From assembly GCF_003228315.1 (NCBI RefSeq), contig NZ_CP029693.1:682001-746000 (forward strand): a stretch of 64,000 nucleotides of DNA. Reading direction: 5' to 3'. Source of the stretch: Pseudomonas putida (lineage in GTDB: Bacteria; Pseudomonadota; Gammaproteobacteria; Pseudomonadales; Pseudomonadaceae). This document shows, one piece after another, positions 47,177 to 56,492 of this stretch (position 1 is its first letter; each line of letters starts with the position of its first letter). The position numbers and the translations under genes are program-made. The notes under the pieces were generated by a model. It ran no database searches and had not been told where the DNA came from. It saw only the letters and a list, made by a program, of their open reading frames with translations.

Positions 47177-48373
47177 ATGGATATTCATTTCAGCCCCGAT
47201 GAAGTGGCGTTTCGTGAAGAAGTCCGGGGGTTTCTCAAGGACAACCTGCCGGCCGCCATTGCCTCGCGAATCAATCAGGGCAAATCGGTGAGCAAGGCCG
47301 ATCAGGTGCGGTGGATGCGCACCCTTAACGATAAGGGCTGGCTGGCGGCAAGCTGGCCGGTGGAGCAGGGCGGTACCGGCTGGAGCGCTGTGCAGAAGCA
47401 CATTTTCGACGAGGAATGCTCGGTCGCCGGTGCGCCACGGATCGTGCCCTTCGGCGTCAACATGGTCGGCCCCGTGATCATCAAGTTCGGCACCGACGAA
47501 CAAAAGGCCCATTACCTGCCGCGCATTCTCAACTGTGACGACTGGTGGTGCCAGGGCTATTCCGAGCCCGGCGCCGGTTCCGATCTGGCGAGCCTGCGCA
47601 CGCGCGCGGTACGTGAGGGCGACGAATACGTGGTCAATGGCCAGAAGACCTGGACCTCCACCGGGCATATGGCCGACTGGATGTTCTGCCTGGTGCGCAC
47701 CGATCCCGAAGCGCAGCAGCAGCGGGGTATTTCCTTCCTGCTGATCGATATGAAAAGCCCCGGCATCACCGTCCGACCGATCATCACCCTGGACGGCGGT
47801 CATTACGTCAATGAAGTGTTCCTCGACAATGTGCGCGTCCCGGTTCGGAACCTGGTCGGACGGGAAAACGAGGGCTGGACATGCGCCAAGTACCTGCTGA
47901 CCCATGAGCGCACGACGATTGCCGGAATCGGCATCGCCAAGGCCATGTTGTCACGCCTCAAGCAGGTCGCCCGGTCCGAGCGACGCAACGGCAAGCCGCT
48001 GATCGAAGACCCGTACTTTCGTGCGCAGATCGCCGATGTGGAAATCCAGCTGATGGCCATCGGCATGAGCAACCTGCGCATCCTGGCGTCCGCCCGGGAG
48101 GGCGGTGTGCCTGGCTCGGAAAGTTCGATCCTGAAAATCAAGGGCACCGAGATCCGCCAGACCATCACTTACCTGCTGACCAAAGCCGTCGGCGCCTACG
48201 CCAATCCGTTTCTCAAGGACGAGCTGGGTCATGACCATGAGGGCGAGCTGCTGCACAGCGAATACAGCAACGCGTCGACCTGCCAGTACCTGGATATGCG
48301 TAAAGCCTCGGTGTATGGCGGTTCCACTGAAATCCAGAAAAACATCATCGCCAAGATGATTCTCGAACTCTAA
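47177..48373 (+). CDS. Acyl-CoA dehydrogenase family protein (first of a second pair)
   Basis: The 398-residue protein has the full ACAD pattern: WPVEQGGTGWSAVQKHIFDEE, QGYSEPGAGSDLASLRTRA, VNGQKTWTSTGHMADWMFC, and the C-terminal MRKASVYGGSTEIQKNIIAK. It resembles the FadE-type enzymes of large or cyclic acyl-CoAs. It lies 10 bases before a second ACAD gene, and the pair probably forms one heteromeric enzyme acting on the CoA ester of the acid made by the operon. Confidence 0.94.
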   Translation: MDIHFSPDEVAFREEVRGFLKDNLPAAIASRINQGKSVSKADQVRWMRTLNDKGWLAASWPVEQGGTGWSAVQKHIFDEECSVAGAPRIVPFGVNMVGPVIIKFGTDEQKAHYLPRILNCDDWWCQGYSEPGAGSDLASLRTRAVREGDEYVVNGQKTWTSTGHMADWMFCLVRTDPEAQQQRGISFLLIDMKSPGITVRPIITLDGGHYVNEVFLDNVRVPVRNLVGRENEGWTCAKYLLTHERTTIAGIGIAKAMLSRLKQVARSERRNGKPLIEDPYFRAQIADVEIQLMAIGMSNLRILASAREGGVPGSESSILKIKGTEIRQTITYLLTKAVGAYANPFLKDELGHDHEGELLHSEYSNASTCQYLDMRKASVYGGSTEIQKNIIAKMILEL

Positions 48374-48383
48374 GGGGCAGACC

Positions 48384-49526
48384 ATGGACTTCAAACTTTC
48401 CCAAGAGCAGCAAATGCTGCAAGACACGGCTGCCCGACTGGTTCGCGATACCTATGGTTTCGAGCAGCGCGAGCAGTTTCGCGAGAGCGCCAAGGGCTTC
48501 AGCACCGGGTTCTGGCAGCAACTCGGTGAGCTGGGCCTGACGTCGGTGCCATTCGCCGAGCAATTCGGCGGGTTCGGCGGCAGCGGCGTGGAGGTGATGG
48601 TGGTTGCAAGGGAACTGGGGCGCGGTTTGTGCCTGGAGCCGTTCCTGCAATCAGTGATTTTCGCCGGTGGCTTGATTGATCAGTTGGGCAGCGACTTGCA
48701 AAAGAACGAACTGCTGCCGCAAGTGGCCAGTGCCGAGTTGCAATTGGCGGTCGCTGTCGAAGAGCCGCAAAGTCACTATCAATTGCACGATGTGCAGACT
48801 CGCGCGCTGGCAGTCAACGGTGGCTGGTTGCTCAATGGACACAAGTCGGTGGTCGTGAGCGGACAAAGTGCCGGTCTGATTCTGGTGTCGGCGCGGGTGG
48901 CCGGTGAGGATCGTGACGAAGCAGGTATCAGCCTCTTTCTGCTCGACCCGTCCACCCCGGGCATCCGCATGCGCGAGTACCCGACGATGGATGGCCGCAG
49001 GGCGTGTGACCTGTACCTGGACGATGTCTTCGTCAGCGGTGCCGCGGTGCTGGGTACTCACGGCCAGGCCCTGGATGCCTTGCGTTATCAGCAAGGCCGC
49101 GCGATCGCTGCGCAGTGCGCGGAAGCCGTCGGCAGCCTTGAGGCCACCTGTGCACTGACGCTCGACTACCTGAAGACCCGCAAACAGTTCGGCCAGGCCA
49201 TTGGCAAGTTCCAGGCCTTGCAGCACCGGATGGTGGACATGCACATCGAACTGGACCAGGCGACGTCCATGACCCTGCTCGCCGCTTGTGTGGCGGATGA
49301 GCCGGACAATCCGGAACGCAGCCGTACGCTGGCGGCGGCCAAGTACATCGTTAGTCGTGCGGCGCGGTTTGTCGCTGATCAGGGTATTCAACTGCACGGC
49401 GGGATCGGCCTGACCTGGGAGTATGTGCTTTCCCATCACGCCAAGCATTTGCTGATGGTTGCCCGGCAGTTTGGCGATGACGACCATCACTTGCAGGCCT
49501 ACAGCGCGATGATGGAAGAAGGCTGA
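48384..49526 (+). CDS. Acyl-CoA dehydrogenase family protein (second of the pair)
   Basis: The 380-residue ACAD has FAEQFGGFGGSGVEVMVVARE near 54-74, a less typical middle domain (VEEPQSHYQLHDVQTRA), and the C-terminal QLHGGIGLTWEYVLSHHAKH with FGQAIGKFQALQHRMVDMHI. The middle region lacks the TEPxxGSD loop seen in its partner, which suggests the partner holds the standard FAD/substrate loop. The two genes are separated by 10 bases and end the operon; a REP pair follows. Confidence 0.92.
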   Translation: MDFKLSQEQQMLQDTAARLVRDTYGFEQREQFRESAKGFSTGFWQQLGELGLTSVPFAEQFGGFGGSGVEVMVVARELGRGLCLEPFLQSVIFAGGLIDQLGSDLQKNELLPQVASAELQLAVAVEEPQSHYQLHDVQTRALAVNGGWLLNGHKSVVVSGQSAGLILVSARVAGEDRDEAGISLFLLDPSTPGIRMREYPTMDGRRACDLYLDDVFVSGAAVLGTHGQALDALRYQQGRAIAAQCAEAVGSLEATCALTLDYLKTRKQFGQAIGKFQALQHRMVDMHIELDQATSMTLLAACVADEPDNPERSRTLAAAKYIVSRAARFVADQGIQLHGGIGLTWEYVLSHHAKHLLMVARQFGDDDHHLQAYSAMMEEG

Positions 49527-49537
49527 GGCCAATCAAC

Positions 49538-49641
49538 CTGCAGGAGCGAAGCTTGCTCGCGAAAAACGTCCAGGCAACGCGGTCATTCAGATAGCCCGCA
49601 TTGGGTTAACTTCCATCGCGAGCAAGCTTTGCTCCTGCAGG
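49538..49641. repeat. REP doublet, diverged variant
   Basis: Inverted pair with the core CTGCAGGAGCGAAGCTTGCT / AGCAAGCTTTGCTCCTGCAG, between convergent genes. Confidence 0.85.
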
Positions 49642-49654
49642 TGCCACAAGTTGA

Positions 49655-52204
49655 TCAGGTAATCCAGCCACGCGCCCGGGCAATCGCCAGGGTTTCCGTG
49701 CGCCCATTGGCATCCAGCTTGGCGTAGATTTTCTGCAGGTGCGATTTCACCGTGAACTCGGAAAGAAACACCTTTTCAGCGATCTCCCGGTTGCGGTGCC
49801 CGGCGGCCAGCAATTGCAGGATCTGATATTCGCGCACGGTCAGCATCTGATGAGCACCGTTGTCGTGACCCATGGCATCCGTGTTGGCATCCCCGACTCC
49901 CAGGCGTTGCAACAGGTCATCGACAAACCCGGGGGCGATCCCCAGTTCCTTGCAGCGCGGCTTGCCGGTCGTTGCCCAGCGCTGCAGCAGACCGGCCAGG
50001 CGATCGCCTTCTTCGATGAACGTCGCAAGGAAGTTGTCGTGACTGGCCAGGTGCAACGCGTCATTGAGCGCCTGGAACGCTTCCTGCGGTTGCTGGAGGC
50101 TGTCCAATGCCATCGCCAAAAGGATATGCAGTTTCAATTCACGACGCCGGTGCTGCCACTGCCTGGCGTGCTCGATTGCCGCCCGCAAGGCCTTGACCGC
50201 CGCCACACCTTCACCCTGGGCGATGCGCAGGCGCTGACGGGCAATGCTCGGAGTGTCCACGTCGTTGGCAAAACGGATGAAGTCCGGTCGGTCCCAGTCG
50301 CCGGCAAGGTCTGCCGCGTGCAGCGATTGCACGGCGATGTCAGGGCGTTGCTCAAGCAGTGCCACGCGCGCGCGCTCCAGCCACGCCGAGCACTCCACGC
50401 GACGTGAACCGACCTGGCGACCGATTTGCTCCAGTTCCACCAGACAGCGCATCCAGGTGGTGCGATCGCCATGGCCATAGGCGATTCGCGCGGTCAGCAC
50501 ATGGGTGACGATCTGGTTCTCGGGGGAGGCGACGTGTTTGGCGAAGAACAGGCAACGCCGGAGGATTTTCTCTGCGTCTTCGAAGGCGCCGGTCTCGTAC
50601 AGCAGCAGGCCATGGAGAATGTCCATCGACAGCTTGGCTTCGTGGGGTTTTCGCTGGCCGTCATTTTGCGCACGGTACGGTGTGCTCTGCATACGCACCA
50701 GGGCATTGCTCAGGCGCCCCTGGATCAGGTCGAGGATGCTTTCGTTGGCGCTGTAGGTATGGCGCAGAAAACTCGACTGAATCCTGGGATCGCGCTGCAG
50801 CGCTTTGGAGAGCAGGTTGCGTGCTTCATCGTAGCGACCACTGGCGACCATGTTCATCGCCACCGAACTGGCCAACACCGTGTACAGATGGGTTTCTTCG
50901 GCCGGTATGCGCGCCAGCACTTCAACACCCATGCGGCAACAGGCTTCCGCCTGATCCGTGACCCCCAGATGCAGGCAATGCAGGGCCTCGGTGACATACG
51001 CATAGTCAGGCCCCGAGTGGCGCTCAAGGCGTTCGGCAACGTGCATGGCATCCTTCAGGCGCGTGGTGGAAACCAGCAGCCAGGCATAGGCCTGGCTGAG
51101 CCTGGGATAACGATCACGAGTCTCTTCGCCAATACGATCCAGCCAACGCAGCAATAACCGCGTACGGCCACTCTCGATCAGCGTGTCCAGGTGGGTATTG
51201 AGTTCGTCGGCGGCCTGCTCGAGCAGCCCGGCACTGAACAGGTGCTCGATCGCCGGGATGGGTTGCCCGGCATCGAAAAACCAGCGTGCGGCGGTTTCGT
51301 GAAGCGTGCTCGCCATGCCCGGATACAGGCGATCCAGTGCGTGGCGCAGAAAACTGGCAAACAGATGGTGATAACGGAACCATTGCTGCTGGCTGTCGAC
51401 CGGTACCAGGAATAGATGGGTCCGGTCCAGGTGATCGATCATCGCGCGACTGTCACTGCGCCCGGTGACCGCTTCGCAAAGCGGTACGCAAAATTGCTCA
51501 AGGACACTGGTTTGCATCAGGAACACCCGGCAGTCCTCGGTCTGGCGGGCCAGGATGTCTTCGGTCAGGTATTCGGCCAATTCCAGGTTGGAACCGGAAA
51601 AAGAGGCGATGAACGCCGCGTGATCGTCCCGATCCTTGAGCGACAGACTGGCCAGATAGAGCCCGGCGATCCAGCCTTCCGTGCGCCGGTACAGAATCGC
51701 CAGTTCGTCGTCCTGCAACGGGATTTGTCGCTTGTCGCGGATGAACGCCATGGCTTCATCGGGGGTGAATCGCAGGTCGCCGGGGCGAATTTCCAGCAAC
51801 TGGCCGCGGGCACGAATTCGCCCCAGGCCAATGCCGGGTGTGGAACGCGAAGCCATGACCACGACACTTCCCGACGGCAGGTGCTCAATGAACTGCTGGA
51901 GAAAATCGAGCACGTCGGGATTCTGGAGCACTTCGACTTCGTCCAGCAGAACGGCGAACGGCAGGGCACTGAACGAAACATCTTCCAGCAAATCCTGGCC
52001 ACTTCGCTGTTCGATGTCCGGACCTGTTTGCAGCAAGTCGCGCAAGCCGTTGTCCAGCAGATTGACGAAGCGTTGCGGGTCGTTGTCGGCGGGCTCCAGG
52101 TTGATCCACAGCGTCCCCTTGCCGCCGGTCACATACTGCTCGCGCAATTGCTGCATCAACGTGGTCTTGCCAAAACCGGCGGCGGCACGAATCAGGATCA
52201 GGCG
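49655..52204 (-). pseudogene. Large LuxR regulator (MalT/AlkS-like), N-terminally truncated
   Basis: The frame reads as a paralogue of the 896-residue regulator, with a C-terminal LuxR HTH (MLTVREYQILQLLAAGHRNR, EKVFLSEFTVKSHLQKIYAK) and the same helical middle. Homology at the N side begins abruptly at RLILI, just before the P-loop (AAAGFGKTT), at base 52204. The paralogue has about 50 more residues there. No start codon is found upstream; the frame continues 14 codons into umuC-derived sequence and meets TAA at 52247-52249. Starting at TTG 52159 or ATG 52156 would remove the P-loop. The gene is therefore broken at its 5' end. It faces the end of the ALDH-ADH-ACAD operon and may once have regulated it. 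Confidence 0.85.
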
Positions 52205-52209
52205 GGCGT

Positions 52210-53340
52210 AAGCCGTTCGTGAAAATGGGTGAGCCGTACTTCCAGATTAAGCACAAACTCAAGCAGCACGGCATTGTGGCCTTCTCATCTAATTACGCGC
52301 TGTATGGCGATATGAGCGAGCGTGTGATGACTGTGATTGAGTCGCTGGTGCCTGCAGTGGAGGTCTATAGCATCGATGAAGCTTTCGCGGATTTAGCTGG
52401 TGTACCAGGTGATCTGGAGGCGCTCGGGCGTCGGATTCGTGCGCAGGTTTACAAGAGCACTGGCATCCCAGTCGGTGTCGGGATCGCTGGTACGAAAACC
52501 CTCAGCAAGCTCGCCAACCACGCAGCCAAAAAATGGCAAGCGCAGAGTGGTGGAGTGGTCGATCTTCGTGACCAAATCAAGCGCGATTGGGTGCTGAAGA
52601 AATGCTCGGTCTCGGATGTTTGGGGAGTAGGGCGGAAGATGACTTTGCACTTGGAGGGTATGGGCATCAAGACAGCTTGGGATCTCTCCAAAACCGATCC
52701 CTGGATGTTGCGCAAAAAATTCAGCGTGGTGATCGAGAAGACTGCCCGTGAGTTGGCCGGCACGCCATGCCTGGAGCTCGATGAGCCAGACCCACCGAAG
52801 CAAGAGATTTGCTGCAGCAGGATGTTCGGCAAGCGTCTCACCGACATTGCACCAATCAAAGAGGCCGTCGCGACCTACATGATGCGGGCCACGGAGAAGC
52901 TCAGGGCTCAGAAGTCATTGTGCAAGAAAATACGCGTGTCTATCCGCACTGGCATGTTCAATCCGGAGGAAGCCAAATACGCCAATGGAGTCCTGGTCGA
53001 ATTGCCGTATCCAACTGACGATGTCCGGTTGATGACAAAGGCTGCCATAGAAGCGGTGGATCGAGTCTTTCGACCAGGCTTCAAATACAGCAAAGCTGAG
53101 GTGCTTTTAGTCAGCCTTTGCCAGAAAGGTGAGTACACGGAAGATCTCTTTTCGACCTCTCAACCGGCTGCAACCGAAAAGGTAATGGGTGTATTGGATG
53201 CCATCAATGGTCGATGGGGCAGGGGGACGATGCGTCTTGCGAGCGTGCCAACAGATCCGGATTGGGGAATGCGGCGGGAGATGATGAGCCAGAGTTTCAC
53301 TACAAGGGTTGATCAGCTATGGACTGTTTTTTGTAAGTAG
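52210..53340 (+). pseudogene. Y-family DNA polymerase V subunit (UmuC/RulB-like), 5' truncated
   Basis: The reading frame starts inside the gene at KPFVKMGEPYF; a GTG at 52219 could serve as start. It continues with FSSNYALYGDMSERVM, the catalytic SIDEAFADL (about 60 residues in), the helix-hairpin-helix segment, and the C-terminal DUF4113-like end (RRGTMRLA-type, RGTMRLASVPTDPDWGM). About 50 N-terminal residues with the first catalytic Asp (the DCNSFYASCE region of the family) are missing. It cannot be an active polymerase as it stands. No umuD/rulA precedes it. It begins 5 bases after the cut LuxR regulator ends, so both were broken at one join. Confidence 0.88.
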
Positions 53341-53420
53341 TTTTTCCCTTGCATGGAATCCCAGAAATACCGTTAGTTCGCTTGTGGTAAACAGGCTATC
53401 CTTTGATTTTAGATTTTCAC

Positions 53421-53457
53421 TAAAAAGGGCGTGTCAAAGATTTAACCGCCCTTTTTA
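53421..53457. terminator. Bidirectional terminator between umuC fragment and AAA ATPase
   Basis: Stem TAAAAAGGGCG/CGCCCTTTTTA with a 15-base loop, flanked by A/T runs that give a U-tract on either strand, lies between the convergent umuC fragment and ATPase gene. Confidence 0.8.
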
Positions 53458-53496
53458 AAAAAATTGAAAAATTATGAGTATAGGTTAGAGATAGGG

Positions 53497-55590
53497 CTAA
53501 AGGTTTTCAACGAATGTGTCGCATTCATCTATAACATATTGCGGCACAAGCTGGAACTGAGAAGGGTTAAGCTGGTATATGTAATTATTTTCAATATGGA
53601 ACGCTTCATTGATAAATTTTCGAATTACGTCGGATTCTATATCCTTGGCTTTGCCATCAAAAAGCATTCTGTAAAGGTGAAGTTTTTCATAGTTGTTTTT
53701 AGAGTCGAAATATAGTTTTTTGAGTTCGTTATCGTTTTGTACTAGCGTAATAAGTCTGCTGTATTCAAAGCTCTCTACGAATTTACAAATGTGCTGAGTG
53801 CCTTCCTCTAATTCACTGTCTGTTAACTCAATAAAGCCACCGTCTTGATCTTTTTTCGATGGCTTTGATCTTTTGTGGAAAAGGCTGGAAAGTATGTCGA
53901 AGCTAAATTGTTTGTTTTCCGTGATTTCGTAATAACGACGCAAATAAACAAGGCGGTTTATTTTATGGAAATCTGTTCGCGAGTTGGTCATCGCAATTTC
54001 AATGAATGTCTGAATGTCTGCTCTGTCAATTATGCTTTCGCTCAGTTGACCTTGATTGTTTTCGAGAAAATAAACAGCTGGTTTTATGAAGCGATCTGGG
54101 TGATGAAGCATCATGTCCACGACAGGTTCAAAATCGTGAGTGAGGAAAAGAACTGTTTTTCCTCTGAATGAATTTTCTTTGCGAAACAGCGCGTCTACTA
54201 TTGCGTATTTCTTGTTTTTATCGAAGGACGAAATAGGGTCGTCAAGAATAATCAGGTCAGCTTCGCTTTTTAGGCAGTCATACATAAATAGAACTAATGA
54301 GAATGCATTGCGCTCACCATAGCTAAGGTGGGATCGTACATTGGCTATTTCCCCTTCTACTGAATTATGTATCAATTTAAGTTTGTAGTTTTCGCCATCC
54401 CCCACGAGCATAACGGAATAGCTATACCCTGCATTCCGCAAAAACTCATTGATGCCAATGCCGTTATTTCTAATTAGTTTTTCTATTAATTTTTTCTGTT
54501 TTACTACGCTTCCTTGGAGTTTTCCTGCTTTCTCAAGAAGAGCATTAATCCCATTGTTTACTATTTCAACTTTTTCAGCTGTACTTTCTGAGTTTAGATG
54601 GACGTAAAGTTCAAGTTGAATTTTATGATTTTTAAGCTCGTCAATCATAGTTTCAACGTTTTTAAGTGATGAAAATCCCAGATTTTTAGCCTTTGTCAGG
54701 CTGTTCGATAGGCGATCAATTTGATCCCATACTTCGCGAATATACGCAGCTTGCTCATCCGTATATCCTTCTATGTTTTTTATGAAGCTGTCGATGCTAT
54801 TGCGGGTGTCGGTTGAGAAGTATTTGTTGAGCTTTGAAAATGTAGCAATGGTTTTGGCTAAGCTTTCAATGGATTTTGAATCGTACGACTCTGTTACCTT
54901 CGTTATTACTTCCAATGTGTCTTTAACGTCGTGTGTGCAGTATGGGCAATCTGATGAAATTTCTAAAAAAGGCTTGCCTTCTTGTTGCCATTTTATCCAC
55001 TTGTAATTCTGTTCATGTTGAATCAAGGTCGTAAATTTCTCTAAGCCGGCCGGAATGGACTCCACTTTATTACCGTTTTTTAGCGCTTTAGCCACATTGC
55101 TCGAAGCATGAAAACCGTTTTTTACGGGCTTTCCAAATGCGCTGGAAAGTTCAAGCAAATCTGTAATTAGTGTTTCAATTTCTGGATCTGCTCCTAGCAT
55201 ATCCTTCATTTCGCTAGCTAGATTTTTTATTTCATCCATCCCAGCATCGTAATCCTTGTCTCTGACAAAGATGTCAAAACTGCCTTTCACAAGCTCGTCC
55301 GCCTGGAAGACAAAATCATTAATATATGACTCATCAAAGATTCTAAGTTTGTTGGTTTCTTCAGCTCCTTCGATCTTTGGAGCTAGATCTGTTTTTCCTG
55401 AGTTTTTGAATGATGTAAGTTCGGATAGTTTGTTAGTTTCGGATAGTCTGTCATGTATGGAAAGCGATAGTGCTTTTGCTATTGTGCTTTTTCCTGTTCC
55501 GTTGGTTGCATACTTTATATTAAGCTTGCCTGGAGAAATATGAAGCGAGCCAGTATCGATGTTATTGCAATTCGAAATTTTGATGTCCAT
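53497..55590 (-). CDS. AAA_13/RloC-like ABC-type ATPase with CxxC hook, candidate defence protein
   Basis: The 697-residue protein has a split ABC ATPase head: Walker A ATNGTGKST (28-36), signature LSYGERNAF (422-430), Walker B LIILDDP (446-452), and H-loop LTHDF (483-487). The middle is coiled-coil-like (about 105-390) and holds CPYC at 215-218, placed like the zinc hook of RloC and Rad50. The C-terminal 200 residues follow the pattern of the AAA_13 family, ending in FINEAFHIENNYIYQL (about 659-674). An RRYYE run (551-555) and His572 could be compared with the Arg-x3-Glu...His triad of the PrrC/RloC anticodon nuclease, but the spacing differs, so nuclease activity is only a guess. Codon use and GC are far lower than in all neighbours, showing transfer. 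No restriction genes are adjacent, so it acts alone if it is a defence gene. Confidence 0.85.
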   Translation of the reverse strand: MDIKISNCNNIDTGSLHISPGKLNIKYATNGTGKSTIAKALSLSIHDRLSETNKLSELTSFKNSGKTDLAPKIEGAEETNKLRIFDESYINDFVFQADELVKGSFDIFVRDKDYDAGMDEIKNLASEMKDMLGADPEIETLITDLLELSSAFGKPVKNGFHASSNVAKALKNGNKVESIPAGLEKFTTLIQHEQNYKWIKWQQEGKPFLEISSDCPYCTHDVKDTLEVITKVTESYDSKSIESLAKTIATFSKLNKYFSTDTRNSIDSFIKNIEGYTDEQAAYIREVWDQIDRLSNSLTKAKNLGFSSLKNVETMIDELKNHKIQLELYVHLNSESTAEKVEIVNNGINALLEKAGKLQGSVVKQKKLIEKLIRNNGIGINEFLRNAGYSYSVMLVGDGENYKLKLIHNSVEGEIANVRSHLSYGERNAFSLVLFMYDCLKSEADLIILDDPISSFDKNKKYAIVDALFRKENSFRGKTVLFLTHDFEPVVDMMLHHPDRFIKPAVYFLENNQGQLSESIIDRADIQTFIEIAMTNSRTDFHKINRLVYLRRYYEITENKQFSFDILSSLFHKRSKPSKKDQDGGFIELTDSELEEGTQHICKFVESFEYSRLITLVQNDNELKKLYFDSKNNYEKLHLYRMLFDGKAKDIESDVIRKFINEAFHIENNYIYQLNPSQFQLVPQYVIDECDTFVENL

Positions 55591-55855
55591 ATTCCATTCC
55601 GCAGCACTGAGGTGAGCCTAAATAGTAGCTCATAATGTTGTTTATGCTGGCAAAAGTACTTTGTGCTAATGGGGAGATCTGTCTCGACTCGCTTTACGTC
55701 GCATATCTTCACGATCCGCTTGGAGAGTGCAAGGTCGTCCTTTTTTAAAAGGTAAGCGCGAATGACACTTTTTTGTTTGATTGGTGATGCTGACCCCAGG
55801 CTGAAAATGCAGTTTTTGGTGTATTGTTAGGTGACTAACTACATAGAGATATACC

Positions 55856-56221
55856 ATGTCCAAGCTCGCAGAATTCCGCCAGCTCGAAAAGCACCTCGCC
55901 GAGCAGCTTCAAGCTCTCGAAGCGCTGAAAGGTGATGCTGGCCTCAAGAAAGAAATCGAATTTGAAACGAAGCTGCGCGCATTGCTGGCCGAGTACGGAT
56001 ACAGCTTGCCGAACGTGATCAACCTGCTAGATCCGAAGTCTGGCCGTCGCGCTCCAGTAGCCGAATCTAAAGCCGGCAGCCGCAAGCCGCGCCAGGTAAA
56101 ATTTTATAAAAACCCGCATACCGGCGAACTGGTCGAGACCAAAGGTGGCAACCACAAGACTTTGAAGGAATGGAAAGCTGAGCACGGCTCCGCGACTGTT
56201 GAGTCCTGGCTGACCAAGTGA
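55856..56221 (+). CDS. MvaU/MvaT-family H-NS-like silencer
   Basis: The 121-residue protein begins MSKLAEFRQLEKHLAEQLQA, the coiled-coil oligomerisation part (about 1-60), and ends in the AT-hook-like DNA-binding domain with KNPHTGELVETKGGNHKTLK (about 82-101). This is the MvaT/MvaU fold, which silences AT-rich, foreign DNA in pseudomonads. The opening is MvaU-like rather than MvaT-like. It lies 265 bases from the divergent AT-rich ATPase gene, so it may silence it. A terminator follows. A diverged copy of its 3' end lies at 61366. Confidence 0.93.
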   Translation: MSKLAEFRQLEKHLAEQLQALEALKGDAGLKKEIEFETKLRALLAEYGYSLPNVINLLDPKSGRRAPVAESKAGSRKPRQVKFYKNPHTGELVETKGGNHKTLKEWKAEHGSATVESWLTK

Positions 56222-56246
56222 TTTTGGTTTGAGTACAAGAGGGCCC
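56205..56246 (+). repeat. 42-bp direct repeat across mvaU stop and terminator, copy 1
   Basis: It differs from copy 2 at 61490-61531 at only 2 of 42 positions, although the coding parts just upstream have diverged much more. It spans the last four codons, the stop, and the start of the terminator stem, so it could be an attachment site core. Confidence 0.6.
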
Positions 56247-56263
56247 TGAAAGGGCCCTTTTTA
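56240..56263 (+). terminator. Rho-independent terminator of mvaU-like gene
   Basis: Stem AGGGCCC/GGGCCCT with a 5-base loop is followed by TTTTATT, 18 bases after the stop codon. Confidence 0.9.
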
Positions 56264-56492
56264 TTGCCCATAGTTAATTGCATTTCACTACATGAAAATC
56301 TGCTTGGGATTTTGAAGGGATTGGGAACGTCGACATTGCGAATCACAGAGCTGGCTTGACGTAGGCTTGCCTGGGCGATGGTTCACCATTCATCAGCAGG
56401 GATACGTGCCCCTCCTTGACAGCCAAGTCGTCTGGGGAAATACTCGCCGCAAGATTCATATAGATGACTAGACAACAAGGTGAATAAAGTCG

